Shown piece after piece: positions 18,272 through 26,708 of a stretch of DNA of 64,000 nt. Positions within the stretch are counted from its first letter, which is position 1; every line of letters begins with the position of its first letter. This stretch comes from Myxococcus stipitatus (lineage in GTDB: Bacteria; Myxococcota; Myxococcia; Myxococcales; Myxococcaceae), in assembly GCF_037414475.1 (NCBI RefSeq), contig NZ_CP147913.1, positions 1,488,001-1,552,000 of the forward strand. The letters run 5' to 3'. The notes under the pieces were generated by a model. The model saw nothing but the letters and a program-made list of their open reading frames with translations. It searched no databases and had not been told where the DNA came from. The translations under genes were made by a program, and so were the position numbers.

Positions 18272-19417
18272 CTACTTCACCGCGTCGAGCGCCTGGGCCA
18301 GGTCGTCGATGAGGTCCTGCGAGTCCTCGATGCCCACGGACAGGCGGATGAAGCCGTCCGCGATGCCCAGCTTCTCACGCGTCTCCTTCGGCACGGAGGC
18401 GTGGGTCATGATGGCCGGGTGCTCGATGAGGGACTCGACGCCACCGAGCGACTCGGCGCACGCGAACACCTTCGTCGTCTTGAGGAAGCGGCGCGCCGCC
18501 TCCAGGCCGCCGTGGATGTCGAACGTCAGCATGCCGCCGAAGCCCTTCATCTGCTGCTTGGCGAGCGCGTGCTGCGGGTGCGTCTCCAGGCCCGGGTAGG
18601 TGACCTTCTTCACCTTCGGGTGCGAGACGAGGAACTGCGACACCTTCATCGCGTTGAGCGCGTGCCGGTCCATGCGCACGTGCAGCGTCTTCACGCCGCG
18701 CAGCACGAGGAAGCTGTCGAACGCGCCGGACACACCGCCCACGGCGTTCTGGAGGAAGTACATCCGCTCGGCCACATCCTCGCGGCTGGTGCAGACGAAG
18801 CCGCCCACCACGTCGCTGTGCCCGTTGAGGTACTTGGTCGTGGAGTGCGTCACCACGTCGAAGCCGAGGTCCAGCGGGCGCTGGAAGTACGGCGTCATGA
18901 ACGTGTTGTCCGCGACGGCCAGGATGCCCCGCTTCTTGGCGACCTCGGCGATGCGCGCCAGGTCGATGAGCTTGAGCATCGGGTTGGTGGGCGACTCCAC
19001 CCACACCATCTTCGTCTTGGGCGTGATGGCCGCTTCGAATGCCCCCGGCTGGGACAGGTCGACGAAGGAGAAGTTCAGGCCGCTGCGCTTGAAGACCTTG
19101 TCGAAGATGCGGAAGGTGCCGCCGTACACGTCGTCGGAGACGACCACGTGGTCCCCGGCGTCCAGCATGTGCATCAGCATGTCCGTGGCCGCCAGGCCCG
19201 AGGCGAACGCGGCGCCATGCTTCGCACCCTCGAGCGCGGCCAGACAGTCCTGGAGCGCCTTGCGCGTGGGGTTGTGGGTCCGGCTGTACTCGTAGCCCTT
19301 GTGCTCCCCGGGTCCATCCTGGACGTAGGTGGAACTCAGGTAGACGGGGGTCATGATGGCGCCCGTCGTGGGGTCCGGCTCCTGGCCGGCATGAATGGCG
19401 AGGGTGTCGAAGCGCAT
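18272..19417 (-). CDS. Cystathionine gamma-lyase/synthase (Cys/Met metabolism PLP enzyme)
   Basis: 381 residues, full length. PLP-dependent trans-sulfuration enzyme. Seen: HAGQEPDPTTGAIMTPVYLS, the cofactor-contact YEYSRTHNPTRKALQ, GAAFASGLAAT, VVVSDDVYGGTFR, and the Schiff-base lysine in THSTTKYLNGHSDVVGG (about residue 198). Sequence alone does not separate gamma-lyase from gamma-synthase. With cystathionine beta-synthase in the same window, the lyase direction (cysteine from homocysteine) is more likely. The start at 19417 gives the canonical N-terminus. Cytoplasmic tetramer in the family. Confidence 0.88.
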   Translation of the reverse strand: MRFDTLAIHAGQEPDPTTGAIMTPVYLSSTYVQDGPGEHKGYEYSRTHNPTRKALQDCLAALEGAKHGAAFASGLAATDMLMHMLDAGDHVVVSDDVYGGTFRIFDKVFKRSGLNFSFVDLSQPGAFEAAITPKTKMVWVESPTNPMLKLIDLARIAEVAKKRGILAVADNTFMTPYFQRPLDLGFDVVTHSTTKYLNGHSDVVGGFVCTSREDVAERMYFLQNAVGGVSGAFDSFLVLRGVKTLHVRMDRHALNAMKVSQFLVSHPKVKKVTYPGLETHPQHALAKQQMKGFGGMLTFDIHGGLEAARRFLKTTKVFACAESLGGVESLIEHPAIMTHASVPKETREKLGIADGFIRLSVGIEDSQDLIDDLAQALDAVK

Positions 19418-19465
19418 GGGCGGGGACTAACACAGCCCCCTCGGCCGCGCATCAGCACCGCTGCC

Positions 19466-20227
19466 CTACTCGAACGTCCCGTGCCGACCCGCCCCCTTCG
19501 CGAACCGGGTGGCCCCCGCGATGGACTCGCTCTCCAGCACCTTCACGCCCCCCAGGAACTCCTGACGCAGTGCTTCCTCCAGCCCCAACCCCACCTGCGC
19601 ATAGGCCGAAGCCCGGTCCGCGTTCATGCAAGCCTGCGGAAACGCGGCCACTTCCCGGGCGAGCGCCTCGGCCGCTTCCCGCGCCTGGCCCTTGGGGACC
19701 ACCCGGTTGACCAGCCCCATGGCCAGCGCCTCCTGCGCCGATACCGGGCGGCCCGTGAGGATGAGGTCCATGGCCCGCGACAGGCCGATGAGCCGAGGCA
19801 GGCGCACCGTGCCCCCATCGATGAGGGGCACACCCCAGCGCCGGCAGAAGACCCCCAGCACCGCGTCCTCCTCCACCACGCGCAAGTCACACCACAGCGC
19901 CAGCTCCAATCCCCCCGCCACCGCATGGCCGCTGATGGCCGCGATGACGGGCTTGCCCAGCACCATGCGCGAGGGCCCCATCGGACCATCCCCGTCGACC
20001 TCCAGCCGGGGCAGCCGCCGCTCCGAGACGGCCTTGAGGTCCGCGCCCGCGCAGAACGTCCCGCCATCTCCGTACAGCACTCCCACGCGTGCGTCGGCGT
20101 CGGAGTCGAAGGCTCGGAACGCATCCGCGAGCGCCTGGGCGGTGACGCCATCCACCGCGTTGCGCACCTCGGGCCGGTGGAGGACGACGGTGGTGATGGG
20201 GCCATTCTTCTCGACGCGCACGCTCAT
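19466..20227 (-). CDS. Crotonase-fold enoyl-CoA hydratase/isomerase
   Basis: 253 residues from the ATG at 20227, a typical crotonase length. Oxyanion-hole motifs are present: FCAGADLKAVS and VIAAISGHAVAGGLELALWC. In hydratases the first catalytic Glu would lie in the motif RRWGVPLIDGGTVRLPRL; Asp/Gly replace it there, so activity may be isomerase- or hydrolase-like rather than classic hydratase. The C-terminal ARFAKGAGRHG is standard for the family. Upstream in-frame extensions reach back into the divergent methyltransferase region and are rejected. The gene starts 180 bases from that divergent gene. Confidence 0.82.
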   Translation of the reverse strand: MSVRVEKNGPITTVVLHRPEVRNAVDGVTAQALADAFRAFDSDADARVGVLYGDGGTFCAGADLKAVSERRLPRLEVDGDGPMGPSRMVLGKPVIAAISGHAVAGGLELALWCDLRVVEEDAVLGVFCRRWGVPLIDGGTVRLPRLIGLSRAMDLILTGRPVSAQEALAMGLVNRVVPKGQAREAAEALAREVAAFPQACMNADRASAYAQVGLGLEEALRQEFLGGVKVLESESIAGATRFAKGAGRHGTFE

Positions 20228-20406
20228 GCCCCGAGTCTTCCTCCCCCCGCCGGCCACCGCAATGCTCCGCGCGGGACAGTCCGAGTGCCCGTCCCCCATC
20301 CAAGAGCCCCTTGGGCACGACGTGGGGCCTCTCGGCGCTTGTCGTCCGGGGGAGAGTCGGAGATGAGTGGGGCCAGAAGTGGTCTGGACGAAAAGGACGC
20401 TTGGGC

Positions 20407-21393
20407 ATGGCTGCACCCGAAGACACTCAAGGCAACAGCGGCGGCGGCGAGGCGGGCATGTTCGCCAACCGGCTCCGCAAGGGCGCGAAGCACTTTCGCA
20501 AGTGGGCCCGCGCCCAGGGGCTGACGGCCTTCCGCGTCTATGACCGGGACATCCCCGAGTACCCCTTCGCGGTGGACCTCTACGGCGACTGCGTCCACGT
20601 CACGGAGTATCCGCGCCGCCGCGCGCTCAAGTCCGGCACCGCGGAGACGCAGCGGACAGAGGTGCTCGACGCGGTGGCCCAGGTGCTGGAGGTCCCCACC
20701 GAGCGCATCTTCGTGAAGACCCACACGCCCCAGCCCTGGGGCCGCGCGCAGTACGGCCGTGTCGGCGAGGGCAGCGGGAGGCTCGTGGTGGAGGAGCGCG
20801 GGCTGAAGTTCTGGGTCAACCTGGGTGACTACCTGGACACCGGCCTCTTCATGGACCACCGCGACACCCGGCAGCGCGTGCGCGAGGAGGCTCAGGGCAA
20901 GCGCTTCCTCAACCTCTTCGCATACACGGGGGCCTTCACCGTCTACGCCGCCGCGGGTGGCGCCAAGAGCACCGTGACGGTGGACCTGTCCAACACGTAC
21001 CTGGACTGGGCCGAGGACAATCTGGACCTGAATGGACTGGCGGACTCGCGCCACGAGCTCATCCGCGCGGACGCGAAGGCGTGGGTGGAAGCCCAGGCGC
21101 AGGGCCCCGAGCGCTATGACCTCATCGTCTGCGACCCGCCCTCCTTCTCCACGTCGAAGAAGATGACGGGCTCGTTCAACGTGCAGAGAGACCACGTGCG
21201 GCTCTTGGACGCGCTCCGGACGCTGCTCGCGCCCGGAGGTGTCCTCTACTTCTCCAACAACTTCCTCGGCTTCCAGCTCGACGCCAAGGCCACGCGCGGC
21301 TGGAAGTCCGTGGAAGAGCTCACACCCGCCTCCATCCCCGAGGACTTCCAGCGCAAGGACATCCACCGCTGCTGGCGGATGGTGGCGCCCTGA
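20407..21393 (+). CDS. RlmK-like class I SAM rRNA methyltransferase
   Basis: 328 residues from the ATG at 20407. It corresponds to the C-terminal half (RlmK) of E. coli RlmL, which makes m7G2069 in 23S rRNA: GDYLDTGLFMDHRDTR, motif I FLNLFAYTGAFTVYAAAGGA, acidic VDLSNTYLDWAEDNLDLNGL, motif IV CDPPSFSTSKKM, FNVQRDHVRLL and FSNNFLGF. The THUMP-bearing RlmL half is absent, as in other bacteria where the two activities are separate genes. The exact target base is inferred. Confidence 0.82.
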   Translation: MAAPEDTQGNSGGGEAGMFANRLRKGAKHFRKWARAQGLTAFRVYDRDIPEYPFAVDLYGDCVHVTEYPRRRALKSGTAETQRTEVLDAVAQVLEVPTERIFVKTHTPQPWGRAQYGRVGEGSGRLVVEERGLKFWVNLGDYLDTGLFMDHRDTRQRVREEAQGKRFLNLFAYTGAFTVYAAAGGAKSTVTVDLSNTYLDWAEDNLDLNGLADSRHELIRADAKAWVEAQAQGPERYDLIVCDPPSFSTSKKMTGSFNVQRDHVRLLDALRTLLAPGGVLYFSNNFLGFQLDAKATRGWKSVEELTPASIPEDFQRKDIHRCWRMVAP

Positions 21394-21411
21394 GTACCTC
21401 CGGGCGCCACC
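21381..21411. terminator. Hairpin spanning the methyltransferase stop codon
   Basis: GGTGGCGCCC (21381-21390) pairs perfectly with GGGCGCCACC (21402-21411); the TGA stop is in the loop. It serves the convergent pair of genes. Confidence 0.6.
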
Positions 21412-21423
21412 GCTCGCGATGGA

Positions 21424-22569
21424 CTACTGCCAGCAGGCGTTGTTGACGCAGCGCTCGCCCGCGGGGCACTCGCAGTTGGCCAGGCAGGACTTGCCGCTGC
21501 CCTGAGGCTTGCACGAGCCCTCCTGGCACACCTGGGCGGCGGGGCACTCGCAGTTGGCGCGGCACACCGTGCCCGCGTCAGGAGGAGGCGGCGGCTGGTG
21601 GCAGTAACCCTCCGCGCAGACCTGACCCGCGGGGCACTCGCAGTTGGCGGTGCACGCGGTGCCGGGCCCCGCATCGGGAGGAGGCGGCGGCTGGCGGCAG
21701 TAGCCTTCCGCGCAGACCTGACCCGAGGGGCAGTCACAGTTGGCCTGGCACGCCTTGCCCGGGTCGGGCTGCGAGGGACGGCACTGGCCATTCGTGCAGA
21801 CCTGCCCGGAGGGGCAGTCGCAGTTGGCGCGGCACTCGCCGCCGTGGGGAATGGGCTGGCAGTAGCCAATCTCGCAGACGTGGTCCGTGGCGCACTCCGT
21901 GGTGGACGCGCACTGAGACCGGCACTGGCCATTCACGCAGTCCTTGCCGCCCGTGCAGTCCGCCGCCGAGAGGCACGCGTTCGGGTCCCTCGGACGAGGC
22001 CGGCACACGTTGGCGGTGCACGTCTCGGTGCTGGCGCACTGCCCATCCGTGGTGCAGCCGCGGTGGCACTGGTTGTTGATGCAGTAGTTGCCTTGGCCAC
22101 AATCCTTGTTCACCCAGCACTGGGGAGACTGACCGCCGTCGCTGGGAGCGCCAGCATCCGGGCGCGTGCCACCGTCGGGGCGCGGGCCACCATCTGGACG
22201 CGGGCCGCCGTCAGCCGTGCCACCATCCCTCGACGGGGGCGTGCTGGGCGCGCAGAAGCCCGCTTCACACCGGCCCCCCGCACCACAATCCGTGGCGCGC
22301 GCGCAGGGCTGGAGGCAGACCGAGTTGATGCAGACCTCGGCGCGCTCACAGTCATTGGATGAGAAGCAATCCCGAGCGTTGGGCGAGCGGTCTCGACAGT
22401 AACCGGCGCGGCAGTACTCGTCCGCCTCGCAGTCGCTGTTGGCGACGCAGGCACAGAGTTCGTCTTCATCCATCCAACGGTCGTCGTTCTCGTGAATGAT
22501 GCAGCCTGGAAGGAAGGCCAACAACAAGACGAGTGGCGTCAGCAGACCGCATACGCGGGGATGCCTCAT
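21424..22569 (-). CDS. Cysteine-rich repeat lipoprotein
   Basis: 381 residues from the ATG at 22569. Lipoprotein signal MRHPRVCGLLTPLVLLLAFL ending in the lipobox LPGC. The body holds about nine to ten disulfide-type modules of 30-45 residues. The first are CVANSDCEADEYCRAGYC-like; a proline/glycine linker (GGPRPDGG repeats) follows near residue 125; the last five are a regular CxxNCxCPxGQVCxxGxC series. The pattern resembles dickkopf/EGF-like Cys-rich modules found in many myxobacterial surface proteins. Predicted outer-membrane or surface location. It is divergent from the ECF sigma gene across a shared palindrome, so co-regulation is plausible. Confidence 0.82.
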   Translation of the reverse strand: MRHPRVCGLLTPLVLLLAFLPGCIIHENDDRWMDEDELCACVANSDCEADEYCRAGYCRDRSPNARDCFSSNDCERAEVCINSVCLQPCARATDCGAGGRCEAGFCAPSTPPSRDGGTADGGPRPDGGPRPDGGTRPDAGAPSDGGQSPQCWVNKDCGQGNYCINNQCHRGCTTDGQCASTETCTANVCRPRPRDPNACLSAADCTGGKDCVNGQCRSQCASTTECATDHVCEIGYCQPIPHGGECRANCDCPSGQVCTNGQCRPSQPDPGKACQANCDCPSGQVCAEGYCRQPPPPPDAGPGTACTANCECPAGQVCAEGYCHQPPPPPDAGTVCRANCECPAAQVCQEGSCKPQGSGKSCLANCECPAGERCVNNACWQ

Positions 22570-22659
22570 GGGCGGGGACTCCGAGCTTTCGGGAACCGGT
22601 CCGGCCACCGGGTGGGTTGTCCGGTTTCTCCCGCGTTCGTCTCCAGGGCGCTGACGGAT

Positions 22660-22680
22660 GATCAAAAATCTTTTTTGATC
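22660..22680. promoter_or_regulatory. AT-rich palindrome between lipoprotein and ECF sigma genes
   Basis: GATCAAAAATCTTTTTTGATC: 8-bp arms GATCAAAA/TTTTGATC around five bases, unusually A/T-rich for this genome. It lies in the divergent gap, 91 bases before the lipoprotein start. It could be an operator, or a terminator-like element read leftwards. No ECF -35 AAC motif was assigned with confidence. Confidence 0.5.
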
Positions 22681-22805
22681 GTTCGCCGTCGCCGCGGCGA
22701 CCCAGGGAGCGCGGAGGTAGTGTGCGCACCTGGACCTTTCACATGGACGGCGGGGAGTTCCTCCAGGGGGGGACCTCATGGCGCGTCCCGGAGGGAGAGC
22801 GTCCG

Positions 22806-23471
22806 GTGATTTTTCGTGAAGCGCAGGCGCTGACAGCGACCGTGGCGCCCGAGGCGCGGCTGGGGCAAGAGCCCGCGTCACCTTCCTCGTCGGATGAACA
22901 GCAGCTCCACCTGCTCGTGCGGCGGCTCCAGGAAGGCGACCTCACCGCCTTCGACAGCATCTACGAGCTGACCCGGGTGGACGCCGCGCGCACCTTGCGG
23001 CACCTGGTGGGCAATCGCGTGGACGTGGAGGACCTGCTCCAGGAGGCGTACCTGCGGCTGTTGACGGCCGTGAAGGGTTACCGGGGCGAGTCGCGCTTCC
23101 GCACGTTCTTCTACCGGGTGTGCTCCAACGTGGCGCTGTCGCATCTGCGGTGGAAGCGGCGAAGGCCGGAGGACTCCGTCGCGGAGCCTCCGGAGTGCGA
23201 GGCGCCGGGAGAGGACCCGGAGCGCGCCGCTGCCCGGCGGCAGGCGGCCCGGCTGGTGGAGGTGGCGTTGGAGCGACTCAAGCCCAAGAAGCGAATCGTC
23301 TTCGTGTACTACGAGCTGTGCGGCATGAGCCCGGATGAAATCGCCGAGGCCGTGGGGAGCTCCCCCAACACCGTCCGCAGCCGCCTCCACCACGCGCGAC
23401 TGGAGTTCCACGAGGCCATGCAGCGACTGCTCGTCACCCGCCACCCCGGAGGCGACCATGGCGCACCTTGA
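22806..23471 (+). CDS. ECF-type RNA polymerase sigma factor
   Basis: 221 residues from the GTG at 22806, chosen because GGAGGGAGA lies 7 bases upstream; a GTG at 22722 (GGAGG 4 bases upstream) would add 28 residues. Region 2 is FDSIYELTRVDAARTLRHLV with VEDLLQEAYLRLL (core binding and -10 recognition), then YRGESRFRTFFYRVCSNVALSHLR. Region 4 is the helix-turn-helix GMSPDEIAEAVGSSPNTVRSRLHHAR. The anti-sigma-like gene overlaps its 3' end by 14 bases, so sigma activity is probably held at the membrane by that protein. Confidence 0.9.
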   Translation: MIFREAQALTATVAPEARLGQEPASPSSSDEQQLHLLVRRLQEGDLTAFDSIYELTRVDAARTLRHLVGNRVDVEDLLQEAYLRLLTAVKGYRGESRFRTFFYRVCSNVALSHLRWKRRRPEDSVAEPPECEAPGEDPERAAARRQAARLVEVALERLKPKKRIVFVYYELCGMSPDEIAEAVGSSPNTVRSRLHHARLEFHEAMQRLLVTRHPGGDHGAP

Positions 23472-25161
23472 GACGGGGGCGCTGTGGGCACTGGCGGCCA
23501 ACGAATCCACCGCCGAGGAGACCGCGCGCGCGCAGGCACACTTGAGCCAATGCGCGAGCTGCACGGAGGCGCTCGAGCGCACGCGGATGACTCGCGCGAT
23601 GCTGCACGAGGCGAGAACGGAACAGCCCTCCGTGGACTGGGACACGCTGGGCACGAAGCTGCGGAGCGAGGCCGCGGCGCGGTTGGCGAAGGGCTCCTCA
23701 CGGTGGCAGTGGCCCAGGATGCCGGCGGTGAGATGGCCGTGGGGACTCGCGCTCGCGGGCGCTGTCGCGGCGATGGTGGCCCTGTGGGTCGTGCTTCCGG
23801 GTGGACCCGCGACGCGGGTGGGCGCATCGGATGCGGTGGTCGCGGAGCAGAGCGCGATGGGCTCGAGCACACAGGTGGCGATGAAGGGGTCTGTGCATCC
23901 GCATGAGAGCGACGCCGCGCACGCCGAGAGCACCACGGGCGCGATGATGCGGGAGCGCGGAGGGGAGCTGCGTGAGTTGCACGCGGGGATGCGCTTGAGT
24001 TCTGGCGCGGCGGTCAAGACTCCGGCGCGGGCCTCGGCGATGTTGCGGTTGCCGGACGCGAGCCGGGCGAAGCTCTCGTCGGAGTCGGAAGTGGAGCTGT
24101 CGCGCGCGGAGGCCCGGGACGTTCACCTCACGGTGCGCCAGGGCCGGCTGTCGGTGAAGGCCTCGCACGCGGAGCAGCGCGGCTTCCGGGTGGATGTCGC
24201 GGCCCTGCGTGTCTGGGTGGTGGGGACGGTGTTCACTGTCGAGCGCACGGCCGAAGGGGCCTCTGTCGCGGTGGCCGAGGGCCGAGTGCGGGTGGAGAGC
24301 GACGGCAGGCCGCCGAGGATGGTGGGGGCCGGTGAGCGCCTCGAGTTGCGTGAGCGAGACAGCGACCTGAAACAAGAGCCCCTGTCGGCGCCGGACCGTG
24401 AAGCCCTGGATGCGATGCAGCTCGCGCCCGAGCCCTCACCGCCGGAAGCGGGCCTCACTGTTCCCACGGCCGCGAACACTCCCGAGTCGTCTCAGACCGT
24501 GCGCCCCGCGGTGGCCCATGCACCTCAGGCGCCTGGCACGGTGAAGCCCGCGCTCGCGACGACTCCATCCACGCCGGTTGAGCCCAAGTCGAAGGTCATG
24601 TCCGCGTCCATGGCGGTTCGACATGACAACAAGCCCCAGGCCCAGGCCGCTGATGCACCTCACCCCAGCCCTGAGACGACGTCCCCCGTGGCGAAGGCTG
24701 GGAGCACTGCGACACCACGGTCTGGTGCGAATCCGGAGCTGGAGTTTGAGCCGTATCCCGCGCCTTCGGTGGCGGAGTCGCTGCCGCCACCACCTCCTCC
24801 ACCTCCAGCCAGTATCCAGGCGCCATCTCCTCCCGTGCAGGTGGCGCAGACGCCTCCGCCCAAGAAGAAGGAGGGACTCATTCCCATGTCACTTCTGTCG
24901 AAGGACTCGGACGAGCGGTTCCTCGGCTACGCGCGTCTGCAGATGGGGCCTCGGACGTGTGAGAACTTCCTCACGGGGTTGGAGGAGATCGCGGACAAGA
25001 GCCCCCGTCCGGACCATCGCGAGCAGGCGCGTTACCTGCGGGCACGCTGCTTCGAGGAGCGGCTCCAGGGACAGGACGCGAAGATGGAGTACCGCCAATA
25101 CCTCAACGAGTTTCCACGCGGCCGCTACGCGCGCGAGGCGGGTGCGGCCATCCTGCCCTGA
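23458..25161 (+). CDS. FecR-domain membrane anti-sigma-like protein with TPR-like tail
   Basis: 567 residues from the ATG at 23458. Residues 1-45 hold a putative anti-sigma zinc finger (AQAHLSQCASCTEALERT, H-x3-C-x2-C). One transmembrane helix sits at about 96-117 (WGLALAGAVAAMVALWVVLP). The periplasmic part begins with a FecR domain (LHAGMRLSSGAAVKTPARAS, VWVVGTVFTVERTAEGASVA). A long proline/alanine-rich linker follows, with a PPPPPPP run, then a Cys-containing helical tail (FLGYARLQMGPRTCENFLTG through FPRGRYAREAGAAILP) like a TPR/YbgF repeat. It overlaps the sigma gene. Role inferred: sequester the sigma factor and respond to envelope signals. Confidence 0.82.
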   Translation: MAHLETGALWALAANESTAEETARAQAHLSQCASCTEALERTRMTRAMLHEARTEQPSVDWDTLGTKLRSEAAARLAKGSSRWQWPRMPAVRWPWGLALAGAVAAMVALWVVLPGGPATRVGASDAVVAEQSAMGSSTQVAMKGSVHPHESDAAHAESTTGAMMRERGGELRELHAGMRLSSGAAVKTPARASAMLRLPDASRAKLSSESEVELSRAEARDVHLTVRQGRLSVKASHAEQRGFRVDVAALRVWVVGTVFTVERTAEGASVAVAEGRVRVESDGRPPRMVGAGERLELRERDSDLKQEPLSAPDREALDAMQLAPEPSPPEAGLTVPTAANTPESSQTVRPAVAHAPQAPGTVKPALATTPSTPVEPKSKVMSASMAVRHDNKPQAQAADAPHPSPETTSPVAKAGSTATPRSGANPELEFEPYPAPSVAESLPPPPPPPPASIQAPSPPVQVAQTPPPKKKEGLIPMSLLSKDSDERFLGYARLQMGPRTCENFLTGLEEIADKSPRPDHREQARYLRARCFEERLQGQDAKMEYRQYLNEFPRGRYAREAGAAILP

Positions 25162-25165
25162 CATC

Positions 25166-25193
25166 GGCCCGTGCGCTTCGGGGCACGTGGGCC
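25166..25193 (+). terminator. Imperfect hairpin after the anti-sigma gene
   Basis: GGCCCGTGC pairs with GCACGTGGGCC except for a two-base bulge; there is no T-run. The remaining 175 bases to the DTW gene show nothing recognisable. Confidence 0.35.
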
Positions 25194-25368
25194 ACGTCCA
25201 GGATGCAGCCGCGACGTCTTGCGATGTCGCCCACGCCGAGACAGGACGCGTGCATTCCCGTCGGTGACTCCGTGGGTGCATCACGCATCGCATCGGCTCA
25301 CGTGCAGCACTGAGCCACGGGCACGCGCTCCAACGTGCTGAACGTGCCCCTCGCGTCCGTGACGCGAA

Positions 25369-26559
25369 TCAGCCGTGGACCACCGTAGGCTGCTTCACGC
25401 GCTTCATCGGCTCTTGCGCGAGGCCACGCTCCACGAGCACGCGCAGCACGGACTCCAGCGCGCGGATGCGCGTTCCCGCACGTCCGGGAGCCCAGCGAGG
25501 CACATCCGGGCCGCTCAGGAGCTCCATCGCGTGCTCCACCCCGCCCGCCTTGCCCTCCAGCGCCCGCGCCGTGGCGAGCCGCACGTTGGTCGCGGACCTG
25601 CGGCTCACCCCGCCCTCCCACAACAAATCCAACGCGAAGGTCGTCCACACCGCCAGCTCGTCATCCGGACGAAGGAACCGCTCGAACCGCGCGAGCGCCT
25701 CGCTCCGAGGCTCCCCGGCGCGCAGCACCTCCTCGGACAACTCCACATGCAGCGGCGTGCTACGAGCCAGCGGCCGCTCCGGAGCAATGACCGCCTCGAA
25801 GCGCTCTCCCGATGCCGGCCTGCTCGCCACCACGTGCACCAGCTCCGCGGGAATGTCCGCCCCCGTCGGGTGCGCATTCGCCTCGCCGTAGAACACGACC
25901 AGGTTCTCGAACTTCTCCGCCAACGAGCGCAACTCCAGCGGCGGACGCCACGGGCCGTAGTGGATTCGCCGCCGATTGGGCGACGTCCTCGTCGACTGCC
26001 GCCCCAACTGCGTATCCACCATGTACTCGAACGCCCTCAGCATCGTGTCGAAGCGCTCGGGCTCACCCTCCAACAACCCCAGGATCTCCACCACCGCCTC
26101 AATCGTGGAGACACAGTGGTCCGCGGGCTCGGCGCGAATGCGGTAGTTGCTCGGCCGCCGCGGCACGAACCCGATACGAGGCAGCCCCGCGAGCACCGGG
26201 TTGCGGCTGACGACCTTCTTCGCCTGCGGCCACGTGCCGTCCACGACGATGAGCGTCTCCGGCGGACGCATCCGCGCCTGCTCCACGGAGATGGCTTCCT
26301 CACCCGGGAAGAGCACCGCGACGGACTCCGGCCGGGCAGCCAGCTCCTCCAGCCGCGCATGTCCGGTGAAATCGACGCCCTGGTGCAACTCCGAGTTCGC
26401 CAGCGCCAGGTGCGCCATGCGCGCCGTACCAATGGCCACGCGGCGCTCACGCGGGTGCTGGAGGAAGACGACGCGGGTCCGCGTGTCCAACCGGGGCGGC
26501 AGTTGCGAGCAGTAGCAAGCGCTCTCGGGGCGGCGGCAACGAAGACAAAGGGAACGCAC
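25369..26559 (-). CDS. DTW-domain tRNA aminocarboxypropyltransferase (TapT-like) with long C-terminal extension
   Basis: 396 residues. Residues 1-200 are the DTW domain: zinc-type cysteines in CLRCRRPESACYC (C5, C8, C15, C17), FLQHPRERRVAIGTARMAHL, LIVVDGTWPQAKKVVSRNP (the DTW signature) and IEAVVEILGLLEG. TapT makes acp3U in tRNA from SAM. Usual length is 200-250, so residues about 205-396 are extra: starting HYGPWRPPLELRSLAEKFENLVVFYGEANAHP, an unrecognised soluble domain, perhaps nuclease-like or substrate-binding. The start at 26559 fits the family N-terminus. The divergent rsmE gene starts 149 bases away. Confidence 0.8.
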   Translation of the reverse strand: MRSLCLRCRRPESACYCSQLPPRLDTRTRVVFLQHPRERRVAIGTARMAHLALANSELHQGVDFTGHARLEELAARPESVAVLFPGEEAISVEQARMRPPETLIVVDGTWPQAKKVVSRNPVLAGLPRIGFVPRRPSNYRIRAEPADHCVSTIEAVVEILGLLEGEPERFDTMLRAFEYMVDTQLGRQSTRTSPNRRRIHYGPWRPPLELRSLAEKFENLVVFYGEANAHPTGADIPAELVHVVASRPASGERFEAVIAPERPLARSTPLHVELSEEVLRAGEPRSEALARFERFLRPDDELAVWTTFALDLLWEGGVSRRSATNVRLATARALEGKAGGVEHAMELLSGPDVPRWAPGRAGTRIRALESVLRVLVERGLAQEPMKRVKQPTVVHG

Positions 26560-26708
26560 AGCCCGGCTTTACGGCACGGCCCGGAGCCGGGCAAGCACTG
26601 CCGGTGGAGGAACCAGCGGCCCGCCTGGTGCTCCGGTGGCCGCCCCAAGGGCGCCCCCGAGGGAAGAAGCCCCCCACCGCCCCCCGCGGGCGGGGTACAC
26701 AGCCCCTC

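Noticed and set aside
18401..20524. 707-residue plus-strand frame
   Set aside because: Antisense to the transsulfuration and crotonase genes.
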